From assembly GCA_023129115.1 (NCBI GenBank), contig JAGMCR010000004.1, forward strand, positions 1-64,000: DNA of 64,000 nt, written 5' to 3'. This DNA is from Candidatus Iainarchaeum sp. GTDB taxonomy: Archaea > B1Sed10-29 > WALL01. A program made the position numbers and the translations under genes. Position 1 is the stretch's first letter; each line of letters starts with the position of its first letter. Shown here in pieces: positions 39,304 to 48,470 of the stretch. Under the pieces are notes generated by a model. That model did no database searches, was not told the origin of the DNA, and worked only from the letters and a program-made list of their open reading frames with translations.

Positions 39304-41430
39304 ATGAAACTCAAAAAAATTGTCGCGCCTCTATTTCTTATATGCCTATTTATGGTTTTAGCTGAAGCACAATCCGTATCAGTTAATGACAACTTTGTTG
39401 ATATAAAAGTAACTGCAACGACAACTACTGTTGAAACAGCACAAATAAGCATTTCAGATTTCGATGCTAATACGGATGTAAACCTAACTGTGGTTCTTTT
39501 TGAGTATCCTCTAAGCGGTTCGAGTTCTACAGTAGCTCATATCTTACAAAGCGTGAATGTTACTACTGATGCTTTTGGTAGTGGTACTTATAATTTCACC
39601 CCCCTTACGACTGACCACACTGGCGTTGGGGATATAATTGCTGTTCAGTGGAGTAATTCCTCAATAAACTCCACTTATTACGAGTCAGGTGGGGACTACT
39701 TCGTTGTTGAAAAGATTCGAGAGGAAAAAACATCAGATAATCAGTATACTGTAAGGACGTATTATTTCAGCGCCAATTTTGATTGGAACCAATCATTCGC
39801 AGATTCTTTTGCAAACGATACGGCGGATGGTGGAGTGAATGCTTATGAAGTCCAAATTAAGCAGTGGAACTTCACTTCACCGGATCCAGATACTCTTCTA
39901 CATTACTTTATTGTAAGAAATGACGTGGAGGGTTCTGATAATTTTGACGACAGTGCAGATGTACCCAGTGGATGTTACCAAGTGGATAACGCTGGCTCAG
40001 CTTCAGGTAATGATTGTAGAGTATGTATTAGGCATGATTTAGAAAGTCATTTTGAGGCTGACGATATAGGTTATGCAAACCAAGGCGATTTGCTTACCGT
40101 TATAACGGCGCATGAGCATTTTCACAATCTTCAATATGCTTTGATGGAATCTACTAAGTGGGGTAGTTGGGATACTGTAGCTGAAGGAACGGCAAGGTTC
40201 CAAGAAAGCGTCCTCTCGCCAACTATAAGCTCGTACAATACAACAGTAACAAAGTCACTTGTGATTTTAGAACATAATAATTATGTGGCGGACACAAGCC
40301 GTGAGTTGTCTTCTTTTTCTTATGAGTATGCGTTGTACTGGGGTTATTTGTTTGATACAAATAATGGGATTAACACAATCAGGGAAATCATAAATGAAAC
40401 AAGTGAGGTTGGTGCTTCAGAGAATGAATATTTAGCTGTAGCCATAACCAACATCCTGAATGCTGAAGGTGGTGGCCATTCAAGCTATGATGATAGTTTA
40501 CGAGATTTCTCTGAAAAAGTATTCGAAAAGGACTTTTCTTGGGGAACCTACAACGGCTCGGATGAAGTGAACTGGGGCTCGTATCTCAATGATGTGAGTA
40601 GAAAGCAACCCGCTTACTCAAACGGTCGAGCGACTGTTTCGGGGACAGTTGATGCGTGGGCTATCGAATATATCAATATAAGCAACTCTGATTTCAATAA
40701 TACTGAAGTAATCTTTGAGGGCTATCTCTCTTCAGATTTTACAGTCAAAGCTTTGCTCAGAACGGGAAGTTCTTACACTAGCGAAATATTAAGTTTAGAT
40801 TCTAACCACGATGGTCACCTGATTATTAGTGACTCCAATAGCTATGATGAAATTGTTTTAGTAATAATACGATTCAATATAACCGGTAGTGGCGCTTACA
40901 TCGTTAAGGTGAACGACCTCAGTAAAATGGAGCTTTCATCTGGCTGGAATCTTGTCTCTTTCCCTGTTCTCCCAGCAACCAAAACGGTGTCAAACGTCTT
41001 GTCTTCAATCAGCGGCAGTTACGAAAAGATACAGACTTACAACACGGACACGGGTGACTGGGATACTCATGACGAGAATGTTCCCAGTGGGTACACGCAA
41101 ACTCTCACTACAATAAGCGGCGGCAAAGCGTACCGGATTTACATGAACCAAAGCGATGTGCTTGAGTACACTGGCTCTGCTGTGGCGCCAGTCAACATCT
41201 CGCTGTACACTGGGTGGAACTATTTGCCGTGGGTTGGCGGCACAGAGGCCGTTACGAGTGCCTTGTCTTCAATCAGCGGGAGTTACGACAAGGTACAGAC
41301 CAAGATTGACGGCGAGTGGGAGACTTATGATGTTAACGCGATTGGCTTCGACCAGACGCTTGACTACATGAAGCCAGGGCGGGGATACCACATACTCATG
41401 AATTCAAATGATACGTTAGAGGTGAATTGA
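39304..41430 (+). CDS. Secreted zinc metalloprotease-like protein with duplicated C-terminal module
   Basis: 708 residues. Signal peptide KKIVAPLFLICLFMVLAEAQS; a beta-rich segment; then VITAHEHFHNLQYALMES, an HExxH zinc site near residue 278, followed by WDTVAEGTARFQES, where a Glu could be the third ligand as in gluzincins and MXAN_6640-type proteases. Near the C-terminus a module of about 70 residues is repeated twice, starting GWNLVSFP and GWNYLPWV and sharing LSSISGSYxK. No C-terminal anchor is seen, so it may be released. AT-rich codon use differs from the rest of the window except for the 3' end. Confidence 0.78.
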   Translation: MKLKKIVAPLFLICLFMVLAEAQSVSVNDNFVDIKVTATTTTVETAQISISDFDANTDVNLTVVLFEYPLSGSSSTVAHILQSVNVTTDAFGSGTYNFTPLTTDHTGVGDIIAVQWSNSSINSTYYESGGDYFVVEKIREEKTSDNQYTVRTYYFSANFDWNQSFADSFANDTADGGVNAYEVQIKQWNFTSPDPDTLLHYFIVRNDVEGSDNFDDSADVPSGCYQVDNAGSASGNDCRVCIRHDLESHFEADDIGYANQGDLLTVITAHEHFHNLQYALMESTKWGSWDTVAEGTARFQESVLSPTISSYNTTVTKSLVILEHNNYVADTSRELSSFSYEYALYWGYLFDTNNGINTIREIINETSEVGASENEYLAVAITNILNAEGGGHSSYDDSLRDFSEKVFEKDFSWGTYNGSDEVNWGSYLNDVSRKQPAYSNGRATVSGTVDAWAIEYINISNSDFNNTEVIFEGYLSSDFTVKALLRTGSSYTSEILSLDSNHDGHLIISDSNSYDEIVLVIIRFNITGSGAYIVKVNDLSKMELSSGWNLVSFPVLPATKTVSNVLSSISGSYEKIQTYNTDTGDWDTHDENVPSGYTQTLTTISGGKAYRIYMNQSDVLEYTGSAVAPVNISLYTGWNYLPWVGGTEAVTSALSSISGSYDKVQTKIDGEWETYDVNAIGFDQTLDYMKPGRGYHILMNSNDTLEVN

Positions 41431-41432
41431 AA

Positions 41433-42782
41433 ATGAAGGGAAATGTTGCTATTGTGTTAATTGCTTTGGTGGTTGTTGTGGCTTTGGCTTATGCGAGTGT
41501 CACGACACCAAACTATGGGCCGCCTGGGGCATACACGGTCAGGGATTGGGTTCCCAGCGACTCTGGGAACACTACGTGCAGGGACGTGTGCGTCAGCTAC
41601 TTCACCATCAAGAACCCAACAGTCAATGATATTTCTTTCACTTCAAACACAGTCAAGATGTCGTTCGACAAGCTCCCCAAGAAGTGGGAGCTTTACAAGA
41701 AAGTCATGCACATCCATCCAGGCAACGGCACAGAGTATTGGGAGTGGGAAGACTTCACTCCAACGGGCCAATTCAAGGCAGGGGAAAGCATTGAGTTAAT
41801 GCTCGTTGGATACAAAAAGCCGGGAGAGTCAATTAAGTGGGGAGTTAACGTGTCAGGGTTCTACCTTGACCCGTGGTGGAATGAAGCAAACGCCACGCAC
41901 GGCTGGAACTTGAACAGCACTTGGAACGACGCGGTGGGCACGAACCACTTGGCAAGCAACGGCAACCCCCAGTGGGTTGCGGGCATCTTCGGAAATCAGG
42001 TCGAGCTCGATGGGACAGGGGATTTTGGCGTGAATTTTTCGGTGACTGGGATGCCCACGGGCAGCAGCACGGTTTGTTATTGGTATAAAGCGTATTCCTT
42101 CACTGACCGGGGCGCTGTCACGTTCGACAACACTGTAATTTGGGACCAAGGCAATACAAAAGTCGGGCGATGGATTGGGAGTGACGCGGAAACAGCCATG
42201 TTCCATTCACGGGTCTGCGACGCAAACAATAACAATGTTTTTGTTAGCCACACGATTGCGTTAAACACGCAATACTTTGATTGTTCAGTGTGGAATGATA
42301 CGGACAAAACTCTTTATGTCTATGTAAATGCCACGTTTAATGTGAGTAGCACAAATGCACTTGTTGGCGCGATTGACTCCAACGACGACTTTGCCATTGG
42401 CGCGAGGGACGCTGGCAACCGAGGGTGGAACGGCACGATTGATGAAGTCGTCGTATTCAACAAAGCACTAACGCCACTTGAAATAAACTCTCTATTCAAC
42501 AACAACGACATCTCAGGCACATCAGACCTATACTCACAAAACTACGCCCTGCCCCCAGTACAACCCCACTTATTCTTTGGAGAAGCAAGCAGCGGCACCG
42601 TGACTGCCCAAATAGAAGGAGTGACAAAAGCAACTACCACGGTATCAGGCGGAAAATTCTTTTTTGATGTCCCCGGAAACTGGACAGACTACAACAAAAC
42701 TGTATTAGTGAGTGTGGGCGGCGAGCAAGCCCAAGACCAATACCAACCCGGCGAAACCACCTTCGTCAACTTCACTGGGTAA
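41433..42782 (+). CDS. Secreted LamG/concanavalin-like domain protein
   Basis: 449 residues from ATG 41433. Signal or anchor helix (NVAIVLIALVVVVALAYASV), a first beta domain with a Cys pair (TTCRDVCVSYF), then a LamG-like lectin domain from NQVELDGTGDFGVNFS to WNGTIDEVVVFNKALTPLEINSLF (about residues 190-360), and a final short Ig-like part. LamG domains often bind glycans. It follows the protease gene with a two-base overlap region, suggesting joint expression. Composition is intermediate between the island and host. Confidence 0.8.
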   Translation: MKGNVAIVLIALVVVVALAYASVTTPNYGPPGAYTVRDWVPSDSGNTTCRDVCVSYFTIKNPTVNDISFTSNTVKMSFDKLPKKWELYKKVMHIHPGNGTEYWEWEDFTPTGQFKAGESIELMLVGYKKPGESIKWGVNVSGFYLDPWWNEANATHGWNLNSTWNDAVGTNHLASNGNPQWVAGIFGNQVELDGTGDFGVNFSVTGMPTGSSTVCYWYKAYSFTDRGAVTFDNTVIWDQGNTKVGRWIGSDAETAMFHSRVCDANNNNVFVSHTIALNTQYFDCSVWNDTDKTLYVYVNATFNVSSTNALVGAIDSNDDFAIGARDAGNRGWNGTIDEVVVFNKALTPLEINSLFNNNDISGTSDLYSQNYALPPVQPHLFFGEASSGTVTAQIEGVTKATTTVSGGKFFFDVPGNWTDYNKTVLVSVGGEQAQDQYQPGETTFVNFTG

Positions 42783-42827
42783 AAGCTTATATTCCCCCGC
42801 CTTCTAATTCCCCGTGAGGTGTGATTT

Positions 42828-43505
42828 ATGAAGAAATCTCTTTTCATATTGCTAATGCTTGTTGCCACTTCTTTCGCGGCGTGTTCCGTGCTCCAGCCCG
42901 ACCAGCGGACTCTGGGGCATTGCCAGGAAGAACTTAACAAAGGCGAGATAATTAATGCCGGGTGCTGCTATTACTTCGTCGAGGAATGGGGCGACTGTGC
43001 CCTCTACCTCTTGAAAGGCGCGCGCGCGGCCGAGCTCGAGTGGGACCTTAACAAGGGCTCGTTCGACGCCGGCAGCACAGCCAAGCAGTACTACAACCCC
43101 GAGTACTACCCAAGCTCCGGCCTGGGCTCGGAGACCGGCGTGTGCCTCAACGGCTACGGCGACTCCGCACTGACGCAAGACGTGGCCCAGTACTACAACT
43201 GGATAAAGTTCTATGGCTACGGCGGCGAAGACGACCCGCCGTTCGACATGGGCGCCAAGATTGACGCGCTCGAGAACAAGCTGCACCCGCCTGCCAAGGA
43301 AGTCGAGGCGACTCCGACGGCAACGCCAAAGCCAACTGCGGCTCCTGCGGCGGCAACAGCCACTCCTGAGCCAACTGGCGAAGGGGACAACACGGGCGTC
43401 ATGCTAGTCGTTGCAGTGGTAATCCTCGGCGCAGTCGGGTACTTTATTTACACAAAGAAAAAGCCTGGCAAAAAGAAAGAGCACTCAAAGGGCTCGGAAG
43501 AATAA
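42828..43505 (+). CDS. Cys-rich surface protein with Ala/Thr/Pro stalk and C-terminal helix
   Basis: 225 residues. Signal peptide KKSLFILLMLVATSFAAC, an ectodomain of about 130 residues with conserved-looking Cys (GHCQEEL, AGCCYYF, GDCALYL, GVCLNGY), a PTATPKPTAAPAAATATPEPT stalk, one membrane helix (MLVVAVVILGAVGYFIY) and a Lys-rich cytosolic tail. GAGGTG lies about 7 nt before the ATG and GCTTATATTC further upstream. No family is recognised. Confidence 0.7.
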   Translation: MKKSLFILLMLVATSFAACSVLQPDQRTLGHCQEELNKGEIINAGCCYYFVEEWGDCALYLLKGARAAELEWDLNKGSFDAGSTAKQYYNPEYYPSSGLGSETGVCLNGYGDSALTQDVAQYYNWIKFYGYGGEDDPPFDMGAKIDALENKLHPPAKEVEATPTATPKPTAAPAAATATPEPTGEGDNTGVMLVVAVVILGAVGYFIYTKKKPGKKKEHSKGSEE

Positions 43506-43548
43506 AACAAAAAAAAAGAAGGGAGGGAGGAATCTCCCTTTCCTTTTC

Positions 43549-44616
43549 CTAAAACACGTTGTAGAGCTGTAGCTCCGTCTCTGCCGGCTTTGCCTCGCCC
43601 GCAACGTGCGCCGCCTGCCCCTTGATGTGGGCGGACATGACACCAGTAAAGATGCTGATGACTTCCACCCGTCCCTCGTACTCGGGCACGATTCTCGCTC
43701 CCCAGATTACGCTTGCATTCGAGTCCACTGCCTCTGTGAGGCCGTGCCCAATTTCGTTGACCTCTCCCAAGGTCAAGTCAGGCCCACCGGTAATGTGAAT
43801 CAATACTCCGCTCGCGCCGGTGTAGTCAATGTCGAGCAAGGCGTTCTTCAAAGTGTTGTTGATTGCCTCGCTGACCCTGTTGTTGCCGCCCTTTGCCTCG
43901 CCCACCGAAATCACGGACACTCCGCCCGCGGCCATGATTGACCGCACGTCGGCGTAGTCCAGGTTAATCAGTGACGGGACAGTAATGGTCTCCGTGATTC
44001 CCTTGACCGCGCGCGCGATGACTTCGTCGGCCACGGCGAACGCCTGCTCAATCGGCAGGTTCGGCACCAATTCCACCAAGCGGTTGTTGTCAATGATTAT
44101 CACGGTGTCCGTAACTTCCTGCAGCTTCTTGATGCCCTCGTCGGCCTTTGTCATCCTCGCCCGCTCCATCTTGAACGGGTAAGTGACGATTGAGACCACG
44201 ATGGCGCCCTGCTGCTTGGCGATGTCGGCCACGACCGGGGCAGCCCCTGTGCCGGTGCCCCCGCCCATTCCAGCGGTCAGGAACACGAGGTCTGCGTTGG
44301 ACAGGACGTCCTCGAGCTCTGGCCTGCTGGATTCAGCGGCTTTTTCGCCGATTTCGGGGTATCCCCCCGCGCCAAGGCCGCGCGTCACGGTCTTGCCTAT
44401 CAGCAGCTTCTTTATCGCGCCGTTCACCAAGTTTAGGTGCAGCCGGTCAGTGTTCAGTGCCACTAATTCTGCGCCTGATACGCCCATTTTGGCGATGCGG
44501 TTCACGGAATTGCTTCCTCCGCCGCCACAGCCAATGACCACGATTTTTGGCCCGTCAGCAGAGCGTTCGCTGACTTCGTTTGAGTAAGATGTCGCGTTTT
44601 CTACTATACCCATCAT
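43549..44616 (-). CDS. ftsZ: Cell division protein FtsZ
   Basis: 355 residues. Tubulin-like GTPase with IGCGGGGSNSVNR, the signature GMGGGTGTGAAPVV and the synergy-loop region NLDYADVRSIMAAGG. It polymerises at mid-cell into the division ring. The short N-terminal extension and the C-terminal TELQLYNVF tail fit archaeal FtsZ1-like proteins. The gene diverges from valS; TATAAATATAAAGG lies upstream. Confidence 0.96.
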   Translation of the reverse strand: MMGIVENATSYSNEVSERSADGPKIVVIGCGGGGSNSVNRIAKMGVSGAELVALNTDRLHLNLVNGAIKKLLIGKTVTRGLGAGGYPEIGEKAAESSRPELEDVLSNADLVFLTAGMGGGTGTGAAPVVADIAKQQGAIVVSIVTYPFKMERARMTKADEGIKKLQEVTDTVIIIDNNRLVELVPNLPIEQAFAVADEVIARAVKGITETITVPSLINLDYADVRSIMAAGGVSVISVGEAKGGNNRVSEAINNTLKNALLDIDYTGASGVLIHITGGPDLTLGEVNEIGHGLTEAVDSNASVIWGARIVPEYEGRVEVISIFTGVMSAHIKGQAAHVAGEAKPAETELQLYNVF

Positions 44617-44913
44617 CGAGATTCCTCCAAGAGCTTTGTCCCCCCAAGCGGGACTCGTTTAAAAACACGCCCTTTATATTTATACCCCCGGAATACAAAA
44701 CAAAGTTCGGAAACCAAACTCCCAACAGTTGTTTTACAACCTTTTCCTAATTTGCAGCCCGTTACAAAACCTTTTGCAAACACGTGAAGTTCACAAACCG
44801 AAATTTTGCGCGTGAAACAGCGCGTTTCGCAACTCTTTTCCGCAGCGCGTTTTTAAAAAACCTTTAAATACCGCCCCGCCAAAAATACCGTCTATCCCTT
44901 TGGAGACTAGTGT
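44617..44913. promoter_or_regulatory. ftsZ-valS divergent promoter region
   Basis: About 300 bp without a gene. TATTTATA near 44674-44683 serves ftsZ. CCTTTAAATACC (about 44861-44872) serves valS. CAGCGCGTTT is directly repeated at 44818-44827 and 44843-44852, and GAAAC/GTTTC forms a small hairpin around the first copy. Several AACCTTTT repeats are also present. Confidence 0.45.
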
Positions 44914-47310
44914 ATGCCCAAGTACAACCCCCTGGAAGTCGAGAAGAAGTGGCAGGACAAGTGGCTAGCCGACGGCACCTACAAGTTTGACATCGACGCC
45001 CCCGGCGAAGTATACGCCATCGACAACCCCCCATCGTTCACCAGCGGCACGCTCCACATGGGCCACGTCCTCAACCATGCCTGGATAGACTTCATGGCCC
45101 GCTACAAGCGAATGCGCGGCTACAACGTCCTGTTCCCATTGGGCTACGACTGCCACGGGCTGCCGACGGAGCTGAAGGTCGCCAAGGAATTCGGCATCTC
45201 CCCCGGCGACCGCAAAAAATTCCGCGAGGCCTGCGAGGACTGGACCACCAAAGCCATCACTCAAATGAACGAGCAGTACAAGCGCATCGGCTACTCGTGC
45301 GACTGGGACGAGTACTACGAAACAAGAATGCCCAAGTACAAGGCCCTCGTACAAAAATCACTCCTCGACTTCCACAAGATGGGCCGCGTCTACCGCGAAA
45401 AGCACCCCGTGCTCTGGTGCACCAAGTGCAGGACCGCGCTCGCAAAAGCAGAAGTCGGCCACGTCGAAGAGCAAGGAAAATTGTGGCACCTCAAGTTCCC
45501 CCTCGCCGACGGAAGCGGCGACGTAACCTTCGGCACGACACGCCCCGAACTATCCGTCGCGTGCAACAGCTTCTTTGTCCACGAAGACGACGAGCGATAC
45601 AAAAGCCTCGTCGGCAAAAAAGTCAAGCTCCCCTACGTCGACCGCGAAGTAGAAGTCCTCTCCGACCGAAACGTCGACCGCGAGTTCGGCACCGGCGTGC
45701 TCTACGTGTGCACGTTCGGCGACGAAATGGACATCAAGCGCACCAAAGAGCACAAGCTAACTGTCTACGAAGCAATTGACGACACCGGCCGCATGACCGA
45801 AGTCGCCGGCAAATACGCTGGGATGAAGGTCCGCGAGGCGCAAGCCGCAATCGTGGAAGACTTCAAGAAAGACGGCTACCTCGTGAAGATAGAGGAATTG
45901 CCACACAGCATGCTCTGCCACACAGAGCGCACCTCGTGCAAGAACCCGATTGAGTTCCTCCCAAAGCACCAGTTCTTCATCAAAGTCACTGACAAGCTCC
46001 GCGACATAGTCGAGGCCGCGGAATCAATGCAGTGGTTCCCCGGCTACATGGAGGGCCGCCTGGTCGACTGGACCAAAAGCCTGGACTGGGACTGGATAAT
46101 CTCGCGGCAGCGCGTGTACGGCACGCCAATCCCATTCTGGCACTGCGAAAAGTGCGACAAGCTATATGCCCCCAACGAGAAAGACCTGCCAATCGACACC
46201 GCGGTGGACTCCCCACCGCAGGAAAAGTGCGAGTGCGGCGGCGCGCTCAAGGGCACGAGCGACGTGTGCGACTGCTGGGTCGACTCGTCTGTTACACCCC
46301 TCGCCGTCTCCAAGTGGCTGTGGGACCCCAAGTACTTCGAAAAGGCGTATCCCAACTACCTCCGCCCCCAGGGATACGAAATCATCCGCACGTGGGCGTT
46401 TTACACAATGTTCCGCTGCCTCTTGCTTACCGGCCAAAAGCCGTTCAAGCACGTCGTCGTCAACGGAATGGTCGCAGGGCCAGACGGAAGAAAAATGGCA
46501 AAGTCGTACGGAAACGTCGTCGCGCCCGAGCCCGTGCTGGACAACCAAGGCGCCGACGCAATCCGCCAGTGGGCACTCATGGCGTCCCTGGGCGAGGACT
46601 ACCCATTCTCGGACAAGGAAATCATTCACGGCCTCAAGTTCCAGAAGAAGTTCTGGAACGCGAGCTACTTCGCGAGCCAGTTTTTGGAAGGAGAGCCGAA
46701 AAAGCCATCTACTCTTCGCCCCTCGGACAAGTGGATTCTCCACAAGCTCAACACTTTAATCAAAGAGTCAACCGAAGCTCTCGACAACTACGAGTTCTAC
46801 AAGGCACTCGGCTCCATACGCAGCTTCTTCTGGCACGACTTCTGCGACTACTACCTTGAAATCGCGAAGGACCGGCTGTACAATGCCACGGGAGACGACA
46901 AGCTTGCAGCGCAGTACGCTGTGTACAAGGTGCTGATGAACAGCACGCTCATGCTCGCGCCGTTCGTCCCGCACATAACAGAAGAAGTACACGAGCTATA
47001 CCTGAAGAAGTTCACGAACGGCGGCTCGGTGCACTTGATGGCGTGGCCCGAGGCAGACGAGTCACTAATCGACCTGTCCCTCGACGCGGTCGGCGAGGGC
47101 CTCACCGAAATCATTTCGGCGGTGCGGAAGTTCAAGACCGAGAACCAGCTCGCCCTTAACTCCGAGCTCTCGAAGGTAACTGTTTATAAGCCTGAACTGT
47201 CTATTCTGGCTGACGATGTCCGCGAAGCGGTAAAGGCAAGAGAAGTCGCGTTCGCCGAGGGCACGGGCCCGATTGAGGCGCGGGGCTTCACGCTTGAGGT
47301 AGCCAAATGA
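44914..47310 (+). CDS. valS: Valyl-tRNA synthetase
   Basis: 798 residues, class Ia. The HIGH motif is FTSGTLHMGHVLNHAW and the KMSKS-equivalent is GRKMAKSYGNVV (Ser to Ala). ISRQRVYGTPIPFWHCEKC and CWVDSSVTPLAVSKW are characteristic of archaeal ValRS rather than IleRS, and the length fits. A zinc-knuckle pattern (CEKCD, CECGG) is present. The CP1 editing domain contains GTTRPE. The C-terminal stop overlaps a small membrane-protein gene. Confidence 0.9.
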   Translation: MPKYNPLEVEKKWQDKWLADGTYKFDIDAPGEVYAIDNPPSFTSGTLHMGHVLNHAWIDFMARYKRMRGYNVLFPLGYDCHGLPTELKVAKEFGISPGDRKKFREACEDWTTKAITQMNEQYKRIGYSCDWDEYYETRMPKYKALVQKSLLDFHKMGRVYREKHPVLWCTKCRTALAKAEVGHVEEQGKLWHLKFPLADGSGDVTFGTTRPELSVACNSFFVHEDDERYKSLVGKKVKLPYVDREVEVLSDRNVDREFGTGVLYVCTFGDEMDIKRTKEHKLTVYEAIDDTGRMTEVAGKYAGMKVREAQAAIVEDFKKDGYLVKIEELPHSMLCHTERTSCKNPIEFLPKHQFFIKVTDKLRDIVEAAESMQWFPGYMEGRLVDWTKSLDWDWIISRQRVYGTPIPFWHCEKCDKLYAPNEKDLPIDTAVDSPPQEKCECGGALKGTSDVCDCWVDSSVTPLAVSKWLWDPKYFEKAYPNYLRPQGYEIIRTWAFYTMFRCLLLTGQKPFKHVVVNGMVAGPDGRKMAKSYGNVVAPEPVLDNQGADAIRQWALMASLGEDYPFSDKEIIHGLKFQKKFWNASYFASQFLEGEPKKPSTLRPSDKWILHKLNTLIKESTEALDNYEFYKALGSIRSFFWHDFCDYYLEIAKDRLYNATGDDKLAAQYAVYKVLMNSTLMLAPFVPHITEEVHELYLKKFTNGGSVHLMAWPEADESLIDLSLDAVGEGLTEIISAVRKFKTENQLALNSELSKVTVYKPELSILADDVREAVKAREVAFAEGTGPIEARGFTLEVAK

Positions 47311-47447
47311 AGTCAATAGAGCACGACGCCCTTATGGAAGAAATGGAGAAAAAGAAGCGGCAGGCAATCATCATGATTGCCGCTATTGCAGTCGCTTTCA
47401 CGCTGTACTACCTGTTTGTACGGCCCATCCTTAAGGCCTACATATAA
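47307..47447 (+). CDS. 46-residue single-helix membrane protein
   Basis: MKSIEHDALMEEMEKKKRQA then a hydrophobic helix (IIMIAAIAVAFTLYYLFV) and a short end. The ATG overlaps the valS TGA (ATGA), so it is translationally coupled to valS. It is below the track's size limit. Charged N-terminus plus one helix is reminiscent of small accessory membrane proteins; function unknown. Confidence 0.55.
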   Translation: MKSIEHDALMEEMEKKKRQAIIMIAAIAVAFTLYYLFVRPILKAYI

Positions 47448-47450
47448 ATA
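47441..47450 (+). promoter_or_regulatory. TATA box for the four-helix membrane protein gene
   Basis: CATATAAATA is about 27 nt before the ATG at 47473 and overlaps the end of the previous small gene. Confidence 0.5.
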
Positions 47451-47472
47451 CTCTCCCTGCCTCTCCTGCGTT

Positions 47473-47832
47473 ATGGCCATGGGCTTGGTGCAGATGGCAG
47501 TGGCCGTGGGGATAAGGCTCCCCGCGCTCTACATAGCAATTTCCCGCCAGGGCTACCCCAACCTCAGCACTGGCTTGATTATCATGCTCGCTGTCTTTTC
47601 CGCGCTGCTCGGCTTCTTCATGCCCGCCGGCGGAATCCTCGACATCGGGGGCGCGCTTTTCCGCATCGTGCTCTTCGCCGTCATAATAATGATTCTCTTC
47701 CGCGCCGAGTTCATGGAGGCGCTGGGCGTAGTAATCGTCGCCGCCATAATCGAGTCACTCATCATCCTCGCCCTCTCGATTTCGCCGGTGAGCTGGCTCG
47801 TCGCGGGAATGAGCCCGCTGACTATTCCTTAG
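47473..47832 (+). CDS. Small multi-spanning membrane protein
   Basis: 119 residues from ATG 47473 with roughly four hydrophobic helices (for example GLIIMLAVFSALLGFFMP and IVLFAVIIMILF). The track starts it at 47377 within the previous small gene; the TATA box at 47441-47450 supports 47473. No motif is recognised. The end overlaps the convergent dph6 gene by 11 bases. Confidence 0.65.
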   Translation: MAMGLVQMAVAVGIRLPALYIAISRQGYPNLSTGLIIMLAVFSALLGFFMPAGGILDIGGALFRIVLFAVIIMILFRAEFMEALGVVIVAAIIESLIILALSISPVSWLVAGMSPLTIP

Positions 47833-48466
47833 CCACAGTGCGCGCAGACCGTATTTCATACGTCCCGCGCACGCCGTCCCACTTCTTTTCCGCTTCAGCA
47901 ATCTCAAGCCTCTTCCCGAAAAAAGGGGCGTCCACGACAAGCGTCTCGAACTCGCCGCCCTCCCCAACCGGCGACAGCTGCATCGACCGCAACTCCTCGG
48001 CAGCCCCTTCGTCCAGCCGCCTGCCGAGCCAATCCTCGCCAAGCCCCTCGGCGTACACGCCAACAATAACTATCTCCATCCCACTGCCCAATTCTTCCGC
48101 CAATACTTCTTCCTGTGGCCTCTGCCAGAGCGGCGCAACGCTCTCGATGCCCAGGTCGGCACAAATCTTGTCAATCCGCGTCTTCTGGTAGCTGCTCGCG
48201 ACCGCGCCGCTAAAAACTTTTTCGGGCTTCAGCCACTCCAGCGCCCGGCGCAAGTCCTCCAATTCCTTTTCCTTTTCGCCGGCTGTTTCCTCGACAACAA
48301 TGTCTTTCCCCATGCACTCCGCGAGCTGCGGGGCCAGCGAAATATTTGGGTGGTGGAACATGTAAGAGTCCTCGCGCTGCGGCACCATCGTCAACAGCGT
48401 GCACTCGCCAGCGAGGTGCGCGCAGTAAGTAGAGTCCTTTCCCCCCGAAAAAAGAGTTACAATCAT
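47822..48466 (-). CDS. dph6: Diphthine-ammonia ligase (PP-loop ATPase)
   Basis: 214 residues. The PP-loop SGGKDSTYCAHLA begins the protein, and GAVASSYQKTRIDKICADLGI, PLWQRPQEEVL and SPVGEGGEFETLVVDAPFF are diagnostic for the Dph6/MJ0570 family. It amidates diphthine on aEF2, the last step of diphthamide synthesis; DphB is encoded at 28.4 kb. Lies just downstream of the Lrp-type regulator gene on the same strand. Confidence 0.9.
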   Translation of the reverse strand: MIVTLFSGGKDSTYCAHLAGECTLLTMVPQREDSYMFHHPNISLAPQLAECMGKDIVVEETAGEKEKELEDLRRALEWLKPEKVFSGAVASSYQKTRIDKICADLGIESVAPLWQRPQEEVLAEELGSGMEIVIVGVYAEGLGEDWLGRRLDEGAAEELRSMQLSPVGEGGEFETLVVDAPFFGKRLEIAEAEKKWDGVRGTYEIRSARTVAKE

Positions 48467-48470
48467 TTAC

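Noticed and set aside
44741-44785. Possible copy of the structured element (AACCTTTTCCTAA) upstream of valS
   Set aside because: No matching GGAAAA arm or inner hairpin follows.
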